A stretch of 64,000 nucleotides of DNA from an uncultured Bacteroides sp. GTDB taxonomy: Bacteria > Bacteroidota > Bacteroidia > Bacteroidales > Bacteroidaceae. A program made the position numbers and the translations under genes. The notes under the pieces were generated by a model. The model was given only the letters and a program-made list of their open reading frames with translations. It was not told the DNA's origin and did no database searches. The stretch is from positions 1 to 64,000 of the forward strand of contig CAQOGY010000011.1 in the NCBI GenBank assembly GCA_948847595.1, in the 5' to 3' direction. Below, piece after piece: positions 15,737 through 24,230 of the stretch (positions are counted from its first letter, which is position 1; every line of letters starts with the position of its first letter).

Positions 15737-15750
15737 ATACTATTCTATTA

Positions 15751-16560
15751 TTATGACTGTTTCTTGCAACAACTCTTTCCGATCTTGCAAACGGCATAAA
15801 TCAGGATAGAGAAGAATATAATCGAAGCGCCCGAAGGGACTTTCCAGTGGTAAGAAATAAACAGACCGCCCAGACATCCCAGAAAACCGATACCGATGGA
15901 CAGCCAGATGATTTTCTTGAAACTGTAGGTAAAGAGGTTGGCTGTCATTTGCGGAATGGTGAGTAGCGATATTGCGAGAACGATGCCTACCATACGCAGA
16001 CAAGCGACGATGGTCAACGCAATAAACATCATCAGCACATATTCGAATATCTCTACCGGAATCTTTTGCGAACGGGCAAACTCGCGGTCGAATGCAATAT
16101 ATACGATAGGACGGATAAACAGATAAAAGAAGCCGGTTAATATCATAGCCAATATGCCCAGCATCCACAAGTCCGCCTGATTGATGGTCAGGATATTACC
16201 GAAAAGATAAGCTGACAAGTCCGGAGCAAATCCCGGTGACAGGAAACTGAACATGATTCCCAAAGCCATTCCCAGCGTCCAGAATACGGCAATCGCAGAA
16301 TCTTCGCGCATATCTTTCCGTCGGCTCAGCCACTCGACACCGAATGCGGACAATACAGAGAAGACGGCGGCTGACAGTATGGGAGAAATTCCCGCAAACA
16401 GTCCCAGTCCTATCCCTCCGAAAGAGGCGTGCGTGATTCCTCCACTGATAAATACCAGACGGCGGGTAACAATGTAAGTACCGATAATCCCGCAGGCAAT
16501 GCTTGCCAGTAAGCTGCCCAGCAAAGCGTGTTGGAAGAATGTATATCGAAGTAGATCCAC
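15751..16560 (-). CDS. ZnuB/MntB-type metal ABC transporter permease
   Basis: A 269-residue inner-membrane permease of the ABC-3 family with about eight hydrophobic segments. The family's Gly-Gly-Ile-Thr-His-Ala-Ser-Phe-Gly-Gly-Ile-Gly lies at about 40-51. Such permeases import Zn, Mn or Fe with an ATPase and a binding protein, which are not next to it here, so the substrate is not fixed. It is followed at 14 bases by tsaE. The frame is intact and of normal length. Confidence 0.88.
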   Translation of the reverse strand: MDLLRYTFFQHALLGSLLASIACGIIGTYIVTRRLVFISGGITHASFGGIGLGLFAGISPILSAAVFSVLSAFGVEWLSRRKDMREDSAIAVFWTLGMALGIMFSFLSPGFAPDLSAYLFGNILTINQADLWMLGILAMILTGFFYLFIRPIVYIAFDREFARSQKIPVEIFEYVLMMFIALTIVACLRMVGIVLAISLLTIPQMTANLFTYSFKKIIWLSIGIGFLGCLGGLFISYHWKVPSGASIIFFSILIYAVCKIGKSCCKKQS

Positions 16561-16669
16561 TTTTTAATTAAAGATTAAAGATTGAAAATTAAAAATCAAA
16601 GCAAGAATAATGCCGTCCATCAATAAAAACAACTTCAACGCCCTCCTAATACCTATTACTTAATACCTA

Positions 16670-17095
16670 TTACCTCTCCCCATTCCTTCTCTCTCCGATA
16701 ATCAGAAAGACTTCATCTTTGAGGTCATCCGGCAACTCGATACCCCGTAGTTGCAAACTACGTACCCAGCCTGCGACATCAATGTCCTGCATGGTATATA
16801 ACACATCCCTGAATTGGTTTGTTTCTTCGTCAGTATACGCATTTGCTTCCTTTCCGATGAACTGATCCAGTTCTTCGTCATCGTAATATTCAATTTTTTT
16901 GCTTACGGCGGCAAGCAAACTATCTTTCTCGCACACTTCGTGTTGTCCGCAGCATTCTATATCTGCTTCTTTCACTTCCGGCATACGGTCCAGTTCACCT
17001 TTTTCTATTTTCTGTTGCAGTCTTTTGTTGCGGATATAACCGGCTATCAATGCGATGATACCTAGCAACACCAAACTTATAATAAGTATCCACAT
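16670..17095 (-). CDS. Membrane-anchored acidic protein of unknown function (141 aa)
   Basis: The start at 17095 (Met-Trp-Ile-Leu-Ile-Ile-Ser-Leu-Val) gives an N-terminal membrane anchor over residues 1-20. A very acidic soluble region follows, with a Cys-Cys-Gly-Gln-His-Glu-Val-Cys motif near residues 47-54 that could bind metal. No family is recognised. A TAACTTTG core 25 bases upstream supports this start over the longer frame. It lies 109 bases before the ZnuB-type permease gene, so a link to metal handling is possible but unproven. Confidence 0.65.
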   Translation of the reverse strand: MWILIISLVLLGIIALIAGYIRNKRLQQKIEKGELDRMPEVKEADIECCGQHEVCEKDSLLAAVSKKIEYYDDEELDQFIGKEANAYTDEETNQFRDVLYTMQDIDVAGWVRSLQLRGIELPDDLKDEVFLIIGERRNGER

Positions 17096-17119
17096 AGTCT
17101 GTACTGATTCAAATTTCTG

Positions 17120-17127
17120 CAAAGTTA
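17120..17127 (-). promoter_or_regulatory. -7 element for the membrane-anchored acidic protein
   Basis: TAACTTTG on the minus strand matches TAnnTTTG and gives a short leader before the ATG at 17095. No clear -33 TTTG is seen. Confidence 0.5.
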
Positions 17128-17172
17128 CTTATTAATTTGCATTCTATCATGGATGGTATCTATTTCTTTTCT

Positions 17173-17180
17173 TACTTTTG
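17173..17180 (+). promoter_or_regulatory. -7 element upstream of a short ORF
   Basis: TACTTTTG matches TAnnTTTG and lies 30 bases before an ATG at 17211. No good -33 element is visible. Confidence 0.45.
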
Positions 17181-17210
17181 CACGTTGCTAACTTAAATAT
17201 ATATTAGACG

Positions 17211-17324
17211 ATGAAGCATAAGAAGTGGTTGACTGTCTTATTTATACACGGTAACAGGAGAAGATATCAGGTAAGTATATGGGCGGAAGGAAATGGCTGG
17301 GTGATAGAAAAAGGTGCGGATTAA
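17211..17324 (+). CDS. Possible 37-residue small protein
   Basis: A 37-codon frame beginning Met-Lys-His-Lys-Lys-Trp and ending Gly-Trp-Val-Ile-Glu-Lys-Gly-Ala-Asp. It is basic, with an Arg-rich middle (Asn-Arg-Arg-Arg-Tyr), and could form a small beta structure. It has its own TACTTTTG core upstream and no competing gene. No relatives are known to me. It lies between divergent transcription units just before the Kelch/SARP regulator, so it might be a leader peptide or small regulator. Existence as a protein is a guess from position and composition. Confidence 0.35.
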   Translation: MKHKKWLTVLFIHGNRRRYQVSIWAEGNGWVIEKGAD

Positions 17325-17402
17325 AGAAAGAAACAGCCGGAACTGTAGGGTACCGACAAAGGTGATTTTCATCTGCTTAGGCGGTTATTTAAAATAATCC
17401 TG

Positions 17403-17410
17403 TATATTTG
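17403..17410 (+). promoter_or_regulatory. -7 element for the Kelch/SARP regulator
   Basis: TATATTTG matches TAnnTTTG and lies 20 bases before the ATG at 17431. Confidence 0.5.
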
Positions 17411-17430
17411 TGATAATAAATCGAAAGACT

Positions 17431-20004
17431 ATGATACGACGTAGGCTTTGCCTCTTATTCCTACTGACTGGAATGACTCTGTTTGCTTATTCGCAAGGAT
17501 TGTTGTTTCAGGCTAATGATAAAGAAATTAAAGAAAGGACTTCTCTTCAGATATTTCAGGAAGGGGAGATACCTTGTTTTACGAAAAACTTTCAGTTGAG
17601 CTTTGAACTTTCTATTCGCGATTTTGATACTTTTGGATATGTTTTTCTGCTGAAGGAAGATCAGGGGAAAACTAAATATAGCTTTACGTATACTTATCTG
17701 GATGGTGAGAACAGTACATTCAAGTTTAATACCGACGGAAAAGAGAATCATTATTCTTTAAATCTGCGCAATGATGCACTGGCTTATCAATGGATTCCTG
17801 TGTCTTTTGCATTCGATTTGCAACAGGACGTACTTACGATTCGTATCGGAGATAACGAAAAGAAGATTACTTCTTTAGGATTGAAAGATACTTTTTGTCC
17901 GCACCTCTTCTTCGGACGTTATGATTATATTTTGGATATGCCCACTTTTGCCATCCGCAATCTGAAGCTGGAAGGTGATAGAAGTCATTCATATACTTTC
18001 CCTCTGAATGAAAATGAAGGGGAAGAAGTGCATACTTCTACAGGGAAGGTTTTGGGTACGGTTGTCAATCCGGTGTGGCTCATCAACGGTTCTTATCATT
18101 GGGAGAAACTTTTTGAGTATTCTTTTCAGACTCCTTCGGGAATCACTTTTGAGCCGGACAGTCAGCGACTGATTATTTTCAGCCAGGATTCACTTCTTAC
18201 TTATAATCTGTTGAAACGTCAGCCACAAAAGTATTCTTATAGCAACAAACTACCCGTAAAATTGCAGTTGGCTACTCACTTCATGAATACAACGGATGGT
18301 AAACTTTATGTTTATGAATTGAATAACCTGCCGTTGGGGGATGCTACGGTAGCGGCGCTCGATCTGAATAATCAGGAGTGGAAACAGACCGGAGTAGCAG
18401 CCTTGCCGGTACAGTTGCACCATCATGACGGCTTTTGGGATGAAACAACCGGGAAGTATCTCGTTTTTGGCGGTTTTGGTAATAAGCGTTTTAATAATAC
18501 ATTCCTCGAATATGATATCGAGGGCGACCGTTGGGATACCCTTTCTTATTCCGGTGACCGGATTATCCCCCGTTATTTCTCGGGTATGGCAGTCAATAAG
18601 AACTGGGAGCATATCTATGTCTTTGGCGGGATGGGAAATGAATCGGGTGAGCAGAGTGTAGGCCGAAATTATCTTCACGATCTTTATCTGCTTGACAGAA
18701 AGCAGCAGTCTGTGCGACGTTTGTGGCAGAACGCTTCGGATCATCGTTTGGTCGTCGCCCGTGATATGATACTGACCCCTGATGAGAAGTATATCTATGC
18801 TCTGTGTTATCCGGAATATCTTTCGGATACCTATCTGCAACTTTATCGCTTGACGGTTGATGATGGAACGATGAAAGCTTTGGGAGATTCCATTCCGATG
18901 CGTTCGGAAGAGATTATGACGAATGCTAACCTTTACTATAATTCATTGACGCATGAGTATTACTGTACGACCACGGAATTTGACAAGAAGGGACATACGG
19001 TGATTCGGACTTATGTGCTGTCCGCCCCTCCGGTTTCTCTGGATGAAATCCGTTCTTACGGTTCCAGGTCTTCTCTGGAGATTCGTTGGTTATGGATAAT
19101 GGCAGGAATAGGAGTATTATTGCTTGCCGGAGGTGTGCTGTTTGTCAGGAAAAAGAGGGGAAAACAAAGAAATGCGGTTCTGGAATCATCTTCTGTGCTC
19201 ATGTCACCACCTGTCGGGAGAGAACCGGATAAAAGTGTACAGGGAAAAGAAACGCTTGCAAAAGAAGATTTTGAGTCATCCCTCGTTCGTCCGAATGCAG
19301 TTTATTTATTTGGTCCTTTTACGGTAATTGACCGGAATGGGCGGGATATTACTCATTTGTTCAGTTCCCGTTTACGGCAGGTTTTCATCTATATCTTGCT
19401 TCATAGTACTCATAATGGAGTATTATCCGCCTCCTTAAATGAGGTCTTCTGGCCCGATAAACCCGACGACAAGGTGAAAAACCTGAAAGGGGTAACGATC
19501 AATCAGATTCGTAAAAATCTGGCTGAACTGGATGGAGTGGAACTTGTACACGACAAGGGATATTTCAGACTGGTGTTTACTGACTGTTATTGTGATTATT
19601 TCCGTTTCCGCACCTTGAAGAATGCTGAAGAGGTCGAGAATGAACTCGGCATTTTATTAATGCGTGGCAAATTCCTTGATGGTATGGATGCAGGGATGAT
19701 GGATCACTTCAAGCAAAAAGTAGAAGAGTTCTTGTCTTCCTTCCTGCCATTGGAAATCGAACGTCTGTATCAGCAGCATAAGTATGATGCCGTCATTCGT
19801 TTCTGTAATGTGCTTTTCCGGGTTGATCCGGTTAATGAGCTGGCACTGGCTTATGGTATGCATGCCCTTAACCATACAGGTTCGTCACAAGAAGCGATTC
19901 TGCAATATTCCCTGTTTGTGCGTGAGTACAGGCAAATGATGAATGAAGAATATTCTACTTCCTATGCAGAACTGATGAGCAAAAATCCTCCTTTTCATCG
20001 ATAA
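17431..20004 (+). CDS. Membrane-spanning Kelch sensor with cytoplasmic SARP-type winged helix
   Basis: An 857-residue one-component regulator. A signal/anchor (about 1-23) leads into a LamG-like beta domain (to about 200) and a Kelch-repeat region (about 200-540; Val-Phe-Gly-Gly and Tyr-Val-Phe-Gly-Gly repeats), all presumably periplasmic. One transmembrane helix lies at about 552-574, followed by basic residues. The cytoplasmic part has an OmpR/SARP-like winged helix (about 620-715) and a helical BTAD-like tail. Binding of a glycan outside would be signalled to DNA inside, replacing the hybrid two-component or sigma/FecR systems usual for such loci. It lies directly upstream of the SusC/D locus it probably controls. 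The start at 17431 is preferred over 17410, which overlaps the promoter core. Confidence 0.75.
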   Translation: MIRRRLCLLFLLTGMTLFAYSQGLLFQANDKEIKERTSLQIFQEGEIPCFTKNFQLSFELSIRDFDTFGYVFLLKEDQGKTKYSFTYTYLDGENSTFKFNTDGKENHYSLNLRNDALAYQWIPVSFAFDLQQDVLTIRIGDNEKKITSLGLKDTFCPHLFFGRYDYILDMPTFAIRNLKLEGDRSHSYTFPLNENEGEEVHTSTGKVLGTVVNPVWLINGSYHWEKLFEYSFQTPSGITFEPDSQRLIIFSQDSLLTYNLLKRQPQKYSYSNKLPVKLQLATHFMNTTDGKLYVYELNNLPLGDATVAALDLNNQEWKQTGVAALPVQLHHHDGFWDETTGKYLVFGGFGNKRFNNTFLEYDIEGDRWDTLSYSGDRIIPRYFSGMAVNKNWEHIYVFGGMGNESGEQSVGRNYLHDLYLLDRKQQSVRRLWQNASDHRLVVARDMILTPDEKYIYALCYPEYLSDTYLQLYRLTVDDGTMKALGDSIPMRSEEIMTNANLYYNSLTHEYYCTTTEFDKKGHTVIRTYVLSAPPVSLDEIRSYGSRSSLEIRWLWIMAGIGVLLLAGGVLFVRKKRGKQRNAVLESSSVLMSPPVGREPDKSVQGKETLAKEDFESSLVRPNAVYLFGPFTVIDRNGRDITHLFSSRLRQVFIYILLHSTHNGVLSASLNEVFWPDKPDDKVKNLKGVTINQIRKNLAELDGVELVHDKGYFRLVFTDCYCDYFRFRTLKNAEEVENELGILLMRGKFLDGMDAGMMDHFKQKVEEFLSSFLPLEIERLYQQHKYDAVIRFCNVLFRVDPVNELALAYGMHALNHTGSSQEAILQYSLFVREYRQMMNEEYSTSYAELMSKNPPFHR

Positions 20005-20015
20005 AAACATATCGG

Positions 20016-20075
20016 TTAATGATATTTATTCGCTTATTAATCCGTTATTAACCCATCACTAATAAGTTGCTTAAC
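20016..20075 (+). promoter_or_regulatory. Helically phased TTAAY repeats, candidate operator of the SARP-type regulator
   Basis: TTATTAATCC (20034-20043) and TTATTAACCC (20045-20054) are direct repeats 11 bases apart. The TTAA(T/C) core continues in phase at 20026 (TTATT), 20059 (CTAAT) and 20071 (TTAAC), and TTAAT also occurs at 20016. The array ends 10 bases before the -7 element. SARP proteins of actinomycetes bind direct repeats with 11-base spacing next to the promoter; the parallel is inference. Confidence 0.5.
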
Positions 20076-20085
20076 CTCGCTACAT

Positions 20086-20093
20086 TATGTTTG
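20086..20093 (+). promoter_or_regulatory. -7 element of the first glycan locus
   Basis: TATGTTTG matches TAnnTTTG and lies 45 bases before the lipoprotein ATG. The -33 position lacks a good TTTG, as expected for an activator-dependent promoter. Confidence 0.55.
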
Positions 20094-20138
20094 CAGCGAT
20101 GTTATTTACTTATTGTTTTATTTAAAAACCTAATACGT

Positions 20139-21203
20139 ATGAAAACAAGATTCTTTATGAAACTTTGTTTATTCAGTTTGTTGGTTTGGTGTATCAGCTC
20201 GTGCAAGAGCGATAACGGCGATTCGGTGCGGCCTATTGCACTTGAATGTATGTACACGCATCTGACCGACATGACAAACATGCTTGATACCGCAAAGATC
20301 GGTACAAGTGACGGTACTTTCCCATTGGCAAATGCCCAGAACCTGCAAAAAGCTGTCGAAGAACTGCAAACAGGTATTTCTAAAGGTATGGCTGGCTACT
20401 TTGTTCTACAGTATGAAATAGATAACTACTGTATAGCCGCCGAAAAAGCGATTGCCGAATTTCAGGATTCCTATCAACAGACATTGCAACCGGGTACGCC
20501 TGCCGAATTAAAGGTATTCGGCATTGACGGTAAAGGGCGTATTGAATTTGGTTCCGATCCTGCTTATGGTGGCGGTAATACTTTCACCGTAGAAAGTTGG
20601 GTGAAGTATGATGCCGGTTTCTTTGAGTCGGGAATTGGCAGTTTCCTCTCTACTTTTGACGGTAAGCAGCCGAATGAGGGATGGATGATCAACTTCTTAG
20701 GCTCTAATCTTCGTACAACGATCGGTATGGGACCACAGGAAGGCCGTGTACTGGAAGAAGGCCGCGCTTATCCTGATAATTTTGGCAAATGGAATCATGT
20801 CGTGACGGTGTGGGATAATACTTTGCCTGAAGGACAGCTGAAAATGTATGTCAATGGTGAATTATTCTTCAGTAAGACAAATGATGTGAAGAATGATGCC
20901 GGAGTATTACAGAATTATATGCCTAACACCCGTAACCAGAATATGTGGGCATTCCAGGAACCGACTGACAATTCACGCTGTATGACCGGATTTATTAAGA
21001 AATTCCGCATGTGGAGTACTGCGAAATCGGCGAATGAGGTAAAAACGCTGATGAACTCGGATGTGACGGGAACAGAAAGCGGACTGGTATGTGCGTGGGA
21101 CTTCACGACAGTGGCCGAAGACGTTACCAACATTCCGGATAAGACAGGAAAACACGTTGCGAAAATTGTAGGTAACTACAAATGGTTTAAAGTTGAGAAC
21201 TAA
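20139..21203 (+). CDS. Surface lipoprotein with DUF4972-like and LamG-type lectin domains
   Basis: A 354-residue protein with a signal peptide and a lipobox at Cys22 (Ile-Ser-Ser-Cys), so a predicted lipoprotein, probably on the cell surface. Residues 23-135 look like a helical DUF4972-type domain. Residues 140-354 form a LamG/concanavalin-like beta sandwich (Phe-Thr-Val-Glu-Ser-Trp-Val-Lys; Asn-His-Val-Val-Thr-Val-Trp-Asp). It probably binds glycan for the SusC/D pair that follows 22 bases later. The start at 20139 is chosen because the longer frame lacks a leader and overlaps the promoter. Confidence 0.75.
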   Translation: MKTRFFMKLCLFSLLVWCISSCKSDNGDSVRPIALECMYTHLTDMTNMLDTAKIGTSDGTFPLANAQNLQKAVEELQTGISKGMAGYFVLQYEIDNYCIAAEKAIAEFQDSYQQTLQPGTPAELKVFGIDGKGRIEFGSDPAYGGGNTFTVESWVKYDAGFFESGIGSFLSTFDGKQPNEGWMINFLGSNLRTTIGMGPQEGRVLEEGRAYPDNFGKWNHVVTVWDNTLPEGQLKMYVNGELFFSKTNDVKNDAGVLQNYMPNTRNQNMWAFQEPTDNSRCMTGFIKKFRMWSTAKSANEVKTLMNSDVTGTESGLVCAWDFTTVAEDVTNIPDKTGKHVAKIVGNYKWFKVEN

Positions 21204-21225
21204 CCTTAATAAACAGACGAAGAGT

Positions 21226-24216
21226 ATGAAAAATAATACGATAAAAATAAAGGCTTTCCTCTGCCTGCTGCTTCTGACGTGCGGATGGGTAAGTGTGCAG
21301 GCACAGCAGGTGCTTACAGTGAAAGGTGTGGTAGTAGATGCTTTAAAAGAACCGTTGCCCGGAGCCAGCGTTCAGGTGGTAGGAATGTCTACCGGTACGG
21401 TGACTGACTTGGATGGTAATTTTAGTCTTCAGGTTCCGAAAGGAAAAACGATTGCTGTTTCTTTTATAGGATACGTGACACAGGAACTGACTGTAAATCA
21501 GAATCAGTCGAACCTTACCATTCAGTTGAAAGATGATTCCAAGCAGTTGAATGAAGTAGTCGTCATCGGTTATGGTACGGTAGAAAAGAAAGATTTGACA
21601 GGTTCTATCCAATCCGTTACCAGCAAGGAATTAAGTAAACTGGTAACTACCGATGTCACTGAAACACTGAACGGACGTGTCGGTGGTGTACTCGTGAATA
21701 AGACTTCCAACCGTCCCGGTTCGGATACGAAAATAGAGATTCGGGGTATCAACTCGTTCAATTTCTCGAATGAACCTTTATACGTGATCGACGGAGTACC
21801 TTCTCAAACGGGAATGCGTCATCTGAACTCTGCCGATATTGAATCTATCGACATCTTGAAAGATGCGTCTTCCAGTGCAATCTACGGTTCGCGGGGTGCA
21901 AACGGGGTGGTGATTATCACTACCAAAGGGGCTAACAAACGTCAGGGCTTTAATATCGACTATTCGGGTTACGTTGGTTTCAAGACTCCTACCCGCATTC
22001 CTGAAATGATTGGTAATATGGGCAATGGACTGGAATATGTAGACTATCGCACCGCTTTGTGGAAAAAGAAGTATGGTGATGCTTCACTGAGCCGTCCGGA
22101 CTTTCTGACTGATGACGAGAAACGCCGTATCAAACATGGTGAATACTATGACTGGTTGCGTGAACTGTCGCAGAATGCATTGACTACCAGTCATTCTGTT
22201 TCCGCTACCGGAGGTACGGATAAACTATCTTTCTCATTCGGCTTGGGATACTTGAAGGATGACGGTATGGTAGGCGATGAAAGTTTTGAACGTATTACTG
22301 CCAATATCGGATTGGAATATCGCTTCTCTGATAAGTTCAAAACAGGGATTAACAGCTATGTTTCTCTGAATAACACGAATGAAGGAGCCAATGATGCTTT
22401 GATTAATGCATATTTCCTGCCGCCTACGGTCAGCCCATACGATAAAGACGGAAGCTACCTGTTTAATTGCCAGCCGACTTCCAGCAAGATTAATCCATTT
22501 GTTCAGATTGAAAATAATAAAAGAGAGAAAGAAGCAAACTATACCAATTTCTCCGGTTATCTGGAATATCAGCCGATTAAAGGACTGAGCTTTAAATCAC
22601 AGATTGCAGTTCAATATGATTCGGATGTTTACGGAGAATGGGTAGGTACGATGACACAAGCCAAAGGAGGTCTCAATGCACCGGAAGCTTACCGGAAAGA
22701 AGGACGGAATATGAACTGGGTATGGGACAATATCATTACTTATGATAAAATCTGGAAGAATATTCATCGTCTGAATGCTATCGGTTTGTATAGCGTACAG
22801 AAAGAAACTCATAAGGGTTCCGAAATGCGTGGTGACGGTCTGCCTTACAACTCGGACTGGCATGCGATCGAAACAGCCGAGGAAATTCGTGATGTGAAGA
22901 GTTACTATTGGGAGTCATCCATGCTTTCTTTCATGGGACGTGTCAACTATACGTTGATGGATCGGTACTTGTTTACTGTAACAGGGCGATATGACGGAAC
23001 TTCCCGTCTGGCTACCGGCAATCAGTGGGGATTTATGCCGTCGGCAGCTGTCGGCTGGCAGATGAAGAATGAGAATTTCCTGAAAAACGTAGACTGGCTG
23101 AATAGTCTGAAACTCCGCGTCAGCTGGGGTAAATCGGGAAACAACAGTATTGACCATGATATTACCTGGACAAAGCTGGACCTGACTCATTATATCTATG
23201 GAGGTAAAGGTGAAAATGCTTTCGGATTAGGCGACCGCAAAGGTAACAAAGATCTTCGTTGGGAGATGACCTCGGAGTGGAACTACGGTATTGATTTCGG
23301 CTTCCTGAATAACCGTATCAACGGTACGATTGATGTGTATAACCGTACTACGAAAGATTTGATTTTCGCCCGTTCGGTAGGTAACCTCAACGGTTATGGC
23401 TCTATCCTTGAGAATATAGGAACGTCCTCCAATAAAGGGGTGGAAATAGGTCTGAACACGGTGAACATCTCAAAGAAGGACTTCACATGGAAGACAAATA
23501 TGACTTTCTCTCTGAACCGTAATAAGATTGTAGACCTCTACGGTGATAAAAAGGATGACTTGGCTAACCGTTGGTTCATCGGTCAGCCGATGAAAGTGAT
23601 CTATGATTTGGAAAAGGTAGGAATCTGGCAGACGGAAGACAAGGAACTGGCTGCTAAATATGGACAAGTACCGGGACATATCCGTGTAGCTGATCTGGAC
23701 GAGAACTATGTGATTGATGAACGTGACTATAAAGTACTCGGCTCTCCGTCACCCGACTGGACAGCGGGTATGACCAATACCTTTACTTACAAGAACTGGG
23801 ATTTGTCTTTCTATATGTATGCACGTATCGGTGGTACCTACAATGATGATTTCACTTATATGTTTACCGCATGGGATAATGAACACTGGAACAAGCTGAA
23901 TGTGAAGTACTGGACTCCGGAAAACCACAGTAATGAATACCAGCAGATCGGTGCGCAATCCTACCATACTCAGGTATTAGGTAAGATTTCCGGTTCGTTC
24001 CTGAAAATACAGAATATTACGTTGGGATATACCCTTCCGGAAAACTGGATGAAGAAGATGAAGATGAAAAATGCACGTGCTTACATCAATGTGCAGAATC
24101 CGTTTACTTTCACCGACTATCTCGGTCCGGATCCCGAAACGATTGGTGAAGACGTATACAAGTCTTTGTCACTTTATCCGATGACGTTTACTTTTGGAGT
24201 GAATTTAACCTTCTAA
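21226..24216 (+). CDS. SusC-like TonB-dependent outer-membrane transporter (first locus)
   Basis: A 996-residue SusC-family protein. A signal peptide (to about residue 27) is followed by a CarboxypepD_reg-like domain (Val-Lys-Gly-Val-Val-Val-Asp), the plug domain with the family's Ser-Ala-Ile-Tyr-Gly-Ser-Arg-Gly-Ala-Asn-Gly-Val, and a beta barrel ending in Phe-Gly-Val-Asn-Leu-Thr-Phe. There is no STN domain, so it is not expected to signal to an anti-sigma factor; this fits control by the Kelch/SARP protein. It pairs with the SusD 14 bases downstream to import an oligosaccharide. Confidence 0.93.
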   Translation: MKNNTIKIKAFLCLLLLTCGWVSVQAQQVLTVKGVVVDALKEPLPGASVQVVGMSTGTVTDLDGNFSLQVPKGKTIAVSFIGYVTQELTVNQNQSNLTIQLKDDSKQLNEVVVIGYGTVEKKDLTGSIQSVTSKELSKLVTTDVTETLNGRVGGVLVNKTSNRPGSDTKIEIRGINSFNFSNEPLYVIDGVPSQTGMRHLNSADIESIDILKDASSSAIYGSRGANGVVIITTKGANKRQGFNIDYSGYVGFKTPTRIPEMIGNMGNGLEYVDYRTALWKKKYGDASLSRPDFLTDDEKRRIKHGEYYDWLRELSQNALTTSHSVSATGGTDKLSFSFGLGYLKDDGMVGDESFERITANIGLEYRFSDKFKTGINSYVSLNNTNEGANDALINAYFLPPTVSPYDKDGSYLFNCQPTSSKINPFVQIENNKREKEANYTNFSGYLEYQPIKGLSFKSQIAVQYDSDVYGEWVGTMTQAKGGLNAPEAYRKEGRNMNWVWDNIITYDKIWKNIHRLNAIGLYSVQKETHKGSEMRGDGLPYNSDWHAIETAEEIRDVKSYYWESSMLSFMGRVNYTLMDRYLFTVTGRYDGTSRLATGNQWGFMPSAAVGWQMKNENFLKNVDWLNSLKLRVSWGKSGNNSIDHDITWTKLDLTHYIYGGKGENAFGLGDRKGNKDLRWEMTSEWNYGIDFGFLNNRINGTIDVYNRTTKDLIFARSVGNLNGYGSILENIGTSSNKGVEIGLNTVNISKKDFTWKTNMTFSLNRNKIVDLYGDKKDDLANRWFIGQPMKVIYDLEKVGIWQTEDKELAAKYGQVPGHIRVADLDENYVIDERDYKVLGSPSPDWTAGMTNTFTYKNWDLSFYMYARIGGTYNDDFTYMFTAWDNEHWNKLNVKYWTPENHSNEYQQIGAQSYHTQVLGKISGSFLKIQNITLGYTLPENWMKKMKMKNARAYINVQNPFTFTDYLGPDPETIGEDVYKSLSLYPMTFTFGVNLTF

Positions 24217-24230
24217 ATACTTGAAACCTT

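Noticed and set aside
16561..16669. Short AAGATTAAAGATT and CCTATTACTTAATA repeats as functional sites
   Set aside because: They are low-complexity AT-rich intergenic sequence without consistent spacing.
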